From DASVEG01 sp035540495 (lineage in GTDB: Bacteria > Actinomycetota > Acidimicrobiia > Acidimicrobiales > CADCTF01): DNA of 64,000 bases. The translations under genes were made by a program, and so were the position numbers. The notes below the pieces were generated by a model. It was not told the origin of the DNA and did not search any database. It worked only from the letters and a program-made list of their open reading frames with translations. Positions within the stretch are counted from its first letter, which is position 1. Each line of letters starts with the position of its first letter. The DNA lies in NCBI GenBank assembly GCA_035540495.1, contig DATLGL010000063.1, positions 81,196-145,195 of the forward strand, read 5' to 3'. This document shows positions 8,904-15,692 of this stretch, piece by piece.

Positions 8904-9773
8904 ATGCCTGAACTGCCGGAAGTCCAGTCGCTCGCCGCGTACGTCGCGGAGCAGGCCGTCGGGAAGACGGTCGACAAGGTGGCGGTCGCTTCGCTGTCGG
9001 CCTTGAAGACCTACGACCCGCCGATCGACGCGTTGAAGGGCGCGACGCTGCAGTCGACGAACCGCTGCGGGAAGTACCTCATCTTCGACTTCGCCGCCGA
9101 TCTCCACCTCGTGATCCATCTCGCACGCGCCGGCTGGCTGCGGTGGAAGGACGACGTGCCGACCGCGCCGGTGAAGCCGTCCGGGAAGTCGCCGCTCGCG
9201 CTTCGCGTGCGCTTCGACGACGGCTCTGGCTTCGACGTCACCGAGGCAGGCACGGAGAAGCGGCTGTCGATATGGGTGACGAGGGACATCGACGACATCG
9301 ACGACGTCGCGACGCTCGGTGTCGATCCGCTCACGCCGGAGTTCACGACCGAGCTGCTCGCCGAGCTCTTGCACGCAGCCGGCGGATCGCAGATCAAGCA
9401 CACGCTCACCGACCAGCGCATCATCGCCGGGGTGGGGAACGCATACTCCGACGAGGCCCTCCACGTCGCCCGACTCTCGCCGTTCAAGCCGTCGAACAAG
9501 CTCACCCCAGACGAGGTGGCGGCGTTGCGAGACGCAGTCGTCGACGTCCTGTCCGACGCGGTCGAGCGATCGAAGGACCTTCCCGCAGCCGGCCTCAAGA
9601 CCGAGAAGAAGTCGGGGATGCGCGTCCACGGCCGCACCGGACAACCCTGTCCCGCGTGCGGTGACACCGTGCGCGAGGTGTCGTTCGCGACGAAGTCGCT
9701 GCAGTACTGCGCGACCTGCCAGACGGGCGGGAAGCCGCTGGCCGACCGGAGGTTGAGCCGCCTCCTGAAGTGA
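8904..9773 (+). CDS. Fpg/Nei-family DNA glycosylase
   Basis: 289 aa. N-terminal MPELPEV carries the catalytic Pro2 and Glu3 after Met removal. RCGKYLIFDF supplies the conserved Lys. The helix-two-turn-helix is GVGNAYSDEALHVARLSP (about 173-192). The C-terminal zinc finger is CPACG...YCATCQTGG. It excises oxidised bases and nicks the abasic site (beta,delta-elimination in this family). In the zinc-finger hairpin the usual Arg before the third Cys (R-S-T-x-Y-C in Fpg/Nei) appears as Lys (TKSLQYC), marking a divergent actinobacterial subfamily. Substrate preference is therefore uncertain. Start ATG 8904 with GAGG upstream. Confidence 0.9.
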   Translation: MPELPEVQSLAAYVAEQAVGKTVDKVAVASLSALKTYDPPIDALKGATLQSTNRCGKYLIFDFAADLHLVIHLARAGWLRWKDDVPTAPVKPSGKSPLALRVRFDDGSGFDVTEAGTEKRLSIWVTRDIDDIDDVATLGVDPLTPEFTTELLAELLHAAGGSQIKHTLTDQRIIAGVGNAYSDEALHVARLSPFKPSNKLTPDEVAALRDAVVDVLSDAVERSKDLPAAGLKTEKKSGMRVHGRTGQPCPACGDTVREVSFATKSLQYCATCQTGGKPLADRRLSRLLK

Positions 9774-9824
9774 TCGGTGGTCACCACGAAGCACGGCGGC
9801 CGCTGCTGGGGAAAGATGAGGCTC

Positions 9825-11228
9825 ATGGAGCGGCTGACAGGACTCGACGCGACCTTCCTCTACCTGGAGAGCGGCGGCAACCTGATGCACGTCGCGTCGA
9901 CAGCGGTGTTCGACCCGTCGACCGTCGAGGGCGGCTACTCGTTCGAGAAGGTGAAGGAGATGGTGGCAGCGCGCCTCCACCTCCTCCCGCCGTTCCGCCG
10001 CCGGCTGGTCGAGGTGCCCTTCGAGCTCCACCACCCGCTGTGGATCGAAGACCCCGACTTCGACCTCGACTTCCACCTCCGCCGCGCGGCGTTGCCTGCG
10101 CCCGGAGGTGAGCAGGAGCTCGCGGAGTTCGCGGCAGAGATCATCGGCCGGCCGCTCGACCGCTCTCGCCCGCTGTGGGAGATGTACATGGTCGAAGGGC
10201 TCGAGCACGGCTACATCGCGTCGATCTCGAAGGTGCATCACGCGGCGATCGACGGTGTGTCCGGCGCCGAGCTCATGGTGAACCTGCTCGACTTCAGCCC
10301 TGAGGTCGCCGAGGTTCCGCCACCCGAGGAGCCGTGGCGCCCCGACCGCATCCCGACCGACATGGAGCTCGTCGGATGGGCCCTCAACTCCCTGTCGCGG
10401 CAGCCGATCCGCGCCGTGAAGACGATGCGACGGACGGCGACCGCGGCCGTCAGCCTGCGCCGCCGCAATCGACAGCCCGACGTCACCCCGCCGCCCGCGC
10501 CGTTCTCAGCGCCGAACACGTCGCTCAACACGGCCATCACACCGCACCGCCGCTTCGCGTTCGCTCAGGTGCAGCTCGACGACGTCAAGAAGGTCAAGAA
10601 CAAGCTCGGCGGCACGGTGAACGACGTCGTCCTCGCGCTGTGCGCAGGCGCGCTCAAGTCGTACCTGGAAGACCGGGGCGAGCACGTCACCGACCCGCTC
10701 GTCGCGATGGTGCCGATCTCGGTGCGCACCGAAGATCAGCAGGGAGCGATGGGCAACCGGGTGTCGTCGATGCTCACGTCGCTGGCCACCCACATCGACG
10801 ACCCCGTCGAGCGCCTGGCCGCGATCAGCGCGGGCACGAAGCACGCCAAGGAGCAGGACAAGGCGATCGGCGCCGAGACGCTGATGGACTGGGCCGAGTT
10901 CGCCGCCCCGGGCCTCGCCGCACGCGCCGCTCGCCTGTACTCGCGCATGAAGCTCGCCGATCGTCACCGGCCGATCTTCAACGTGACGATCTCGAACGTG
11001 CCGGGCCCCGACTTCCCGCTCTACTCGGCCGGCGCGCGAATGGTCGCCTACTACCCGATGGGACCGATCGCCGACGGCGGCGCGCTGAACATCACCGTCA
11101 TGTCGTACATGGGGACGATGTGCTTCGGCCTCGTCGCCTGCCGGGAGACGGTGCCCGAGGTGTGGTCGATCGCCGAAGGACTCCGGTCGTCGCTCGACGA
11201 GTTGGTGAAGGCGGCCGACGCGGTCTGA
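9825..11228 (+). CDS. Wax ester synthase/acyl-CoA:diacylglycerol acyltransferase
   Basis: 467 aa bifunctional WS/DGAT. It esterifies fatty alcohols or diacylglycerol with acyl-CoA to form storage wax esters or triacylglycerol. The catalytic HHxxxDG motif is KVHHAAIDGVSG (about residue 135). The second conserved block, NVTISNVPGPDFPLY, is near 385. The start ATG 9825 gives the canonical N-terminus MERLTGLDATFLYLES and has AGATGAGG upstream. A GTG 48 nt earlier is open but unlikely. It is one of two paralogues in this window (the other at 51.7 kb). Confidence 0.93.
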   Translation: MERLTGLDATFLYLESGGNLMHVASTAVFDPSTVEGGYSFEKVKEMVAARLHLLPPFRRRLVEVPFELHHPLWIEDPDFDLDFHLRRAALPAPGGEQELAEFAAEIIGRPLDRSRPLWEMYMVEGLEHGYIASISKVHHAAIDGVSGAELMVNLLDFSPEVAEVPPPEEPWRPDRIPTDMELVGWALNSLSRQPIRAVKTMRRTATAAVSLRRRNRQPDVTPPPAPFSAPNTSLNTAITPHRRFAFAQVQLDDVKKVKNKLGGTVNDVVLALCAGALKSYLEDRGEHVTDPLVAMVPISVRTEDQQGAMGNRVSSMLTSLATHIDDPVERLAAISAGTKHAKEQDKAIGAETLMDWAEFAAPGLAARAARLYSRMKLADRHRPIFNVTISNVPGPDFPLYSAGARMVAYYPMGPIADGGALNITVMSYMGTMCFGLVACRETVPEVWSIAEGLRSSLDELVKAADAV

Positions 11229-11250
11229 CCGCGTCCGCCTGCGTCGGGGC

Positions 11251-12108
11251 TCAGCTGTCGCAGGCGGCTAGGAGCTCCGCGAACGACGAGGGCGTCCAGC
11301 CGTGCGCGACCTTGTCGGCCAAGCGGTCGATGCCGTCGGCCGTCACCTCCCAGAGACCCTCTTCGTCCTCCGACACGTACGCGAACACCGGGAGGTCGCC
11401 GACGGCGTCGCACCGCAGCGCGCCGACGACGAAGGTGCCCACCTTCAGCTCCTCCCATCGAAGGTCGACCGCAACGGCGTCGCCCTCGCGATCGACCTCG
11501 TCGGCGCCCACCGCGACGGCCGCTGCGCCGTCCATCCCGTCGACCGTTTCGATCGTGACCGACCCGATCGGGTGGTGGACCGTGAGGCAGGTCAGCGAGT
11601 GGCGGTCGGGGGTGACGCCGACGATGACACCCGCTGCCTGCCAGCCGACCTCGCCTGGGCGAGACCATGACGCCGGCAGCAGGTAGAGGTGGTTCTGCCC
11701 GTCGACCTCGTCCGGCTCGAGGTTCGGCACCGCGAAGTCGACGGTGACGAGACGCGCCCCGTCGAGCGCCTGGAAGCGGTCGACGAGGCGTTGCAAGGTC
11801 GCGGGGGCCAGGTAGGTGAAGACGACGTCGGCGTCGTCGAGGGGGAACTCGAACACGTCCCCGAGCTCGACCTCGCCGGGCAGCTCGTTCTCCGACAACG
11901 CTGCACGAGCGCGTTCGACGAGCTCTTCGTCGCACTCGACGCCCGAGACGCGACTGCCGCGGCGCGCGCCGGCGACGAGCACCTGGCCGTCACCACATCC
12001 GAGGTCGACCAGGTGCTCGCCTTCGGCCAGCTCCGCGAGGTCGAGCGCCTGCTCGACCGACTCCATGTCGCTCGGGGCCCAGAAGGGCCACCCGGTGAGG
12101 GTGCTCAA
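11251..12108 (-). CDS. SAM-dependent methyltransferase
   Basis: 285 aa class I methyltransferase. The SAM-binding motif I is VDLGCGDGQVLVAGARRG, with the acidic end of strand 2 at GVECDEE and motif IV at DVVFTYLAP. The C-terminal 110 residues (from about 175) are a separate domain ending WTPSSFAELLAACDS, with no family I recognise. I place the start at TTG 12108, which overlaps the msrA stop as TTGA and keeps the TGWPFWAPSD segment before the helix. ATG 12066 is the alternative. Substrate unknown; coupling to msrA suggests a shared transcript. Confidence 0.78.
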   Translation of the reverse strand: MSTLTGWPFWAPSDMESVEQALDLAELAEGEHLVDLGCGDGQVLVAGARRGSRVSGVECDEELVERARAALSENELPGEVELGDVFEFPLDDADVVFTYLAPATLQRLVDRFQALDGARLVTVDFAVPNLEPDEVDGQNHLYLLPASWSRPGEVGWQAAGVIVGVTPDRHSLTCLTVHHPIGSVTIETVDGMDGAAAVAVGADEVDREGDAVAVDLRWEELKVGTFVVGALRCDAVGDLPVFAYVSEDEEGLWEVTADGIDRLADKVAHGWTPSSFAELLAACDS

Positions 12109-12770
12109 GCGTCGGTGCCGAGCACGCCGACCGGGCACGACACGCCCGTGCCGCCGAGACCGCAGTAGCCGTTCGGGTTCTTCGTCGGCGCGAGGTACTG
12201 CTGGTGGTAGCTCTCGGCGTAGTAGAAGGCGGGCGCCTCCCGGACCTCCGTGGTGATGTCGCCGAAGCCCGCTTCGCGCAGGCGCTCGGCGTACGCGTCC
12301 CGCGACGTCTTCGCCTTCTCGAGCTGCTCGTCGGAGTACGTGTAGATCGCCGACCGGTACTGCGTGCCGACGTCGTTGCCCTGCCGCATGCCCTGCGTGG
12401 GGTCGTGCGACTCCCAGAACACCCGAAGCAGCTCGTCGTAGCTGACCTTCGTCGGGTCGTACGCCACGAGCACCACCTCGGTGTGACCGGTCATCCCGGA
12501 GCACACCTCCTCGTACGACGGGTTCGGGGTGTGCCCGCCGGCGTAACCGGCCGCCGTGGTGTAGACGCCGTCGGTCTGCCAGAACTTGCGCTCCGCGCCC
12601 CAGAAGCACCCGAGGCCGAACACCGCCTGCTCGATGCCGGCCGGGAACGGCGGCGTCAGCGGCGCGTCGAGCACCTCGTGACGCGGCGGCACCGGCATCG
12701 TCTGCTGACGCCCCGGCAGCGCTTCCTCCGGAGAAGGGATCTCGAGCTTCCGGCGTGCGAACAGAGCCAT
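12105..12770 (-). CDS. msrA: Peptide methionine-S-sulfoxide reductase
   Basis: 221 aa. It reduces Met-S-sulfoxide in proteins and free Met. The catalytic motif GCFWGAE is near residue 54. Conserved YAGGHTPNPSYEEVCSGMTGHTEVV and HDPT blocks follow. The C-terminal GYCGLGGTGVSCP provides resolving cysteines for thioredoxin recycling. The N-terminal extension of about 45 residues is usual for actinobacterial MsrA. ATG start with TAGCCT 7 nt upstream (leaderless). The 4-nt overlap with the downstream methyltransferase suggests translational coupling. Confidence 0.95.
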   Translation of the reverse strand: MALFARRKLEIPSPEEALPGRQQTMPVPPRHEVLDAPLTPPFPAGIEQAVFGLGCFWGAERKFWQTDGVYTTAAGYAGGHTPNPSYEEVCSGMTGHTEVVLVAYDPTKVSYDELLRVFWESHDPTQGMRQGNDVGTQYRSAIYTYSDEQLEKAKTSRDAYAERLREAGFGDITTEVREAPAFYYAESYHQQYLAPTKNPNGYCGLGGTGVSCPVGVLGTDA

Positions 12771-12777
12771 GCGTTTC

Positions 12778-12783
12778 AGGCTA
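12778..12783 (-). promoter_or_regulatory. -10 hexamer, leaderless promoter of msrA
   Basis: TAGCCT on the minus strand, 7 nt before the ATG at 12770, with no Shine-Dalgarno between. Confidence 0.45.
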
Positions 12784-12839
12784 CGCGCCCCGCGGAGCTA
12801 CCGGGCCCAGAGAGCGAAGCGAACGGAGCGAGACCGTCG

Positions 12840-13907
12840 CTACGCGGCGGCGCCGTCGAGTGCCGCGATCTCGCGGCTCTCGGCCAAGCGGGCGAGCGCG
12901 GTCTCCTCGAGGGAGCGGACTCGCCGGGGCGCCATCCGCAGCCGGCGCGCGATCTCCGACAGCGACAGCGGCGACTCGCCTTCGAGGCCGTAGCGGAGCG
13001 CGATGACCTTCTGCTCGATCTCCGGCAGCGCACCGAGCGCCTTCCGCAGCGCGTCTTCCTGGAGGCGGACGTGCAGCTCCTCCTCGAACGACTCGGTGTG
13101 GGCGACGATCGAGCCGAGCGAGCTGTCGCCCTCCTCACCCAGGGGCTCGTCCAGAGAGGCGACGACGCGGCCGGCGTCGCGCACCTCCTGCACCTGGCGC
13201 ACCGAGAGCTTCGCCAGCGCGGCGATCTCCTCGTCGGTCGGATCGTGGTCGAGCTCGTCGCCGAGCTTCTCGATCGCCTTCATGATCGCCCGCTCGCGGT
13301 CGAGCGTGTGGGCGGGCAGACGGATCGTGCGGGCCTTGTTCTGCACGGCGCGCTGCAGCGACTGCCGGATCCACCACGTCGCGTACGTCGAGAACTTGAA
13401 GCCCTTGCGCCAGTCGAACTTCTCGACCGCCCGGATGAGACCGAAGATGCCCTCCTGGATGAGGTCGAGCAGCGGCAGGTCGTAGCCCTGATAGCGCTTC
13501 GCCATGAACACCACGAGGCGGAGGTTCGAGTTGATCATCCGCTCCTTGGCCTGCTCGTCGCCGCCCTCGACCCGCTTCGCGAGCTCGATCTCCTCGTCGG
13601 CCGTGAGCAGCGGATAGCGGCCGATCTCGTCGAGGAAGAGGCGCGTCGTGTCGGCGGTCAGCTCCGCCATCGACGTGATCGACACCTTCGTCTGCTCGTC
13701 GACCGTCCGGCTGCAGTCGTCCTTCACCGGGACGCCGGCGTTCTCGATCCGCTCCTGGATCGCGGCGAGCTCCTCGTCTTCGAGCTTGAACCGTGAGGCC
13801 ACCGACTCGATCGCCGACAGTTCGACGCACCCCGTCTTCCGGCCGCGCGTGACGAGGGCCTTCAGGGCCGCGTCGAGATCACCGGTGGTCGCCGTCTTCT
13901 TCGCCAT
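12840..13907 (-). CDS. Sigma-70 family RNA polymerase sigma factor (group 1/2)
   Basis: 355 aa. An N-terminal region 1.1-like segment (DLDAALKALVTRGRKTG to IENAGVPV) leads to region 1.2, DTTRLFLDEIGRYPLLTADEEIELAKRVEGGD. Region 2 carries NLRLVVFMAKRYQG, LDLIQEGIFGLIRAVEKFDWRKGFKFSTYATWWIRQ and the AxxNKARTIRLPAH end. Regions 3 and 4 complete a full sigma. In region 4.2 the near-invariant TRERIRQIE helix of housekeeping sigmas reads APRRVRSLE. This argues for an alternative group 2 factor with altered -35 contacts rather than the primary sigma. GGGTAT lies 12 nt before the ATG. An out-of-frame shadow reaches further upstream. Confidence 0.92.
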   Translation of the reverse strand: MAKKTATTGDLDAALKALVTRGRKTGCVELSAIESVASRFKLEDEELAAIQERIENAGVPVKDDCSRTVDEQTKVSITSMAELTADTTRLFLDEIGRYPLLTADEEIELAKRVEGGDEQAKERMINSNLRLVVFMAKRYQGYDLPLLDLIQEGIFGLIRAVEKFDWRKGFKFSTYATWWIRQSLQRAVQNKARTIRLPAHTLDRERAIMKAIEKLGDELDHDPTDEEIAALAKLSVRQVQEVRDAGRVVASLDEPLGEEGDSSLGSIVAHTESFEEELHVRLQEDALRKALGALPEIEQKVIALRYGLEGESPLSLSEIARRLRMAPRRVRSLEETALARLAESREIAALDGAAA

Positions 13908-13919
13908 CGTGGTTTGTGC

Positions 13920-13925
13920 ATACCC
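13920..13925 (-). promoter_or_regulatory. GGGTAT element upstream of the sigma factor
   Basis: GGGTAT on the minus strand, 12 nt before the ATG at 13907. It matches the -10 of SigB/SigF-type promoters (GGGTAT/C). A matching -35 (GNNT 14 nt upstream: GGCT) is weak. Confidence 0.3.
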
Positions 13926-13965
13926 CGGAGGGGCCGAGAAGCCACCTTTCGCACAGACTTGGGCG

Positions 13966-14973
13966 ATGCGACGACCGCGGCTGGCTCTGGCAATGAACCC
14001 CGCACTGATCCGATCGGCGTTCACCGAGCCCCAGTGGACGCGCCTCCACGACCTCGCCGAGGTGGTCGACGACGAGCCGCTAGCTACGTTCACCGACGAG
14101 CGGGCAACCGCGGTGCTGCGCCGAGTCGAGGTGCTCCTCGGTCACTGGGGCTGCCCGACCCTGGATGCCCAGGCCCTGGAGAAGGCGCCGGAGCTCCGCC
14201 TGCTCGCGTACGCCGCAGGCTCGGTGAAGGAGTGGTCGACGATCACCGACGACGTGTTCGACCGGAAGGTCCTCGTGACGTCGGCCGCAGCCGCGAACGC
14301 GGTGCCGGTCGCCGAGTTCACCGTCGCCGCGATCGTCTTCGCGAACAAGGGCGTGTTCCTGGCGCGGGAGTGGCTGCGCGACCCCGATGGTCCGAAGGCG
14401 CGGCGGCCGAAGCCGGTAGGGAACTACGGGAAGCGCGTCGGCATCGTCGGCGCCTCCCATGTGGGGCGGAAGACGATCGAGTTGCTACGGCCCTTCGACC
14501 TCGACGTCGTCGTCGCCGATCCCTATCTCGACGAGCGCGCGGCCAGCGAGATCGGTGTCCGCAAGGTGGAGCTCGACGAGCTCGTCGCGACGAGCGATGT
14601 CGTCAGCATCCACGCGCCTGATCTCCCGGAGACCCGTCACCTCGTCGGTGCTGCGCAGCTGGCGGCGATGAAGGACGGCGCGGTGTTGATCAACACCGCT
14701 CGCGGGGCGCTCGTCGACACCGAGGCGCTCGAGGCCGAGCTCGCCACCGGCCGGATCTCCGCGGTGCTCGACGTCACCGATCCGGAACCACTTCCTCGAA
14801 CATCGAGACTCTACGACCTGCCGAACGTCTTCCTCACGCCCCACGTCGCCGGCTCTCAGGGATCGGAGCTGGCGCGCCTCGCCGACCTCGCGCTCGACGA
14901 GATCGAGCGGTACGTGCGGGGCGAGCCGCCGCTGCACCCGATCACGCGCGAGGCGCTGGCGAGGATCGCCTGA
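13966..14973 (+). CDS. D-isomer 2-hydroxyacid dehydrogenase
   Basis: 335 aa NAD(P)-dependent dehydrogenase. The Rossmann fold starts at VGIVGASHVGRKTIELLRPFDLDVVVADPY (about 160-190), where the usual GxGxxG reads GASHVG. The catalytic Arg, Glu and His lie in NTARGALVDTEAL, DVTDPEPLP and LTPHVAGSQG. It oxidises or reduces a 2-hydroxy/2-keto acid; the substrate is unknown. It is first of a three-gene run with 1- and 4-nt overlaps ending in a lyase-like/glycosyltransferase fusion, so a sugar-acid substrate is plausible. ATG 13966 was chosen because earlier in-frame codons lie inside the sigma factor promoter. Confidence 0.88.
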   Translation: MRRPRLALAMNPALIRSAFTEPQWTRLHDLAEVVDDEPLATFTDERATAVLRRVEVLLGHWGCPTLDAQALEKAPELRLLAYAAGSVKEWSTITDDVFDRKVLVTSAAAANAVPVAEFTVAAIVFANKGVFLAREWLRDPDGPKARRPKPVGNYGKRVGIVGASHVGRKTIELLRPFDLDVVVADPYLDERAASEIGVRKVELDELVATSDVVSIHAPDLPETRHLVGAAQLAAMKDGAVLINTARGALVDTEALEAELATGRISAVLDVTDPEPLPRTSRLYDLPNVFLTPHVAGSQGSELARLADLALDEIERYVRGEPPLHPITREALARIA

Positions 14974-15692
14974 TGCTCGCCGGCGTCTGCTCGGTCACCT
15001 TCCGCCACCTCGGCGTCGACGAGGTGATCGAGGTCGTCGGCGCGTCCGGCCTCGACGCGATCGAGTGGGGCGCCGACGTGCACCTCCCGCCGGGTGACCT
15101 GACCGAGGCCGAGGCGTTGCGGCGACGCGCCTGCGACGCGGGGGTCGTCTCCGCGAGCTACGGGTCGTACCTGCAGCCCGGCCGCAGCGACCCCGCCGAG
15201 GAGGCCTTTGTGCTCGAGACCGCCAAGGCGCTCGGCGCGCCGATGGTGCGGGTCTGGGCGCGGGGGAGCGACCGCTCGGCCGTCGTCGAAGGACTCGCGC
15301 GGGTGGCCGGCGCGGCCCACGCTCTCGACCTGACCGTGGCGCTCGAGTACCACCCCGGGACGTACACGGAGACGGCCGCGTCGACGCTCGCGCTCCTCGC
15401 CGACGTCGGTGCACCGAACCTCCTCACGCACTGGCAGCCCGATCCCGAGCTGACGGACGAGGACAACCTCGCGGCGCTCGAGGCCATCGCGCCGCACCTC
15501 GCGCACCTGCACGTCTTCGCCTGGGAAGCCGACCGCTCGCGACTCGATCTGGAGGCGGGAGAGCAGTTGTGGACGAAGGCGTTCGCCGCCGCGGATGCCG
15601 TCGACCGTGTGGCGTTCCTCGAGTTCGTCCGGAACGACGACGTGGAGCAGTTCCGCCGAGACGTCGCGACGTTGCGGTCGTGGATCGCGTGA
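14973..15692 (+). CDS. Xylose isomerase-like TIM barrel sugar isomerase/epimerase
   Basis: 239 aa of the AP endonuclease 2 / sugar phosphate isomerase superfamily. Metal ligands are spread along the barrel: GLDAIEWGADVH at strand 2, ALEYHPGTYTE (Glu and His) near 128, LTHWQPD near 155, HLHVFAWE near 180 and VAFLEFV near 215. It should isomerise or epimerise a keto sugar. The ATG overlaps the dehydrogenase stop (TGATG) and its own stop overlaps the next start (GTGA), which indicates an operon with translational coupling. Confidence 0.85.
   Translation: MLAGVCSVTFRHLGVDEVIEVVGASGLDAIEWGADVHLPPGDLTEAEALRRRACDAGVVSASYGSYLQPGRSDPAEEAFVLETAKALGAPMVRVWARGSDRSAVVEGLARVAGAAHALDLTVALEYHPGTYTETAASTLALLADVGAPNLLTHWQPDPELTDEDNLAALEAIAPHLAHLHVFAWEADRSRLDLEAGEQLWTKAFAAADAVDRVAFLEFVRNDDVEQFRRDVATLRSWIA

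Noticed and set aside
12785..12830. gagcgaagcgaacggagcgag-like repeats between msrA and the sigma gene
   Set aside because: Short, imperfect and typical of high-GC spacer sequence; no array structure.
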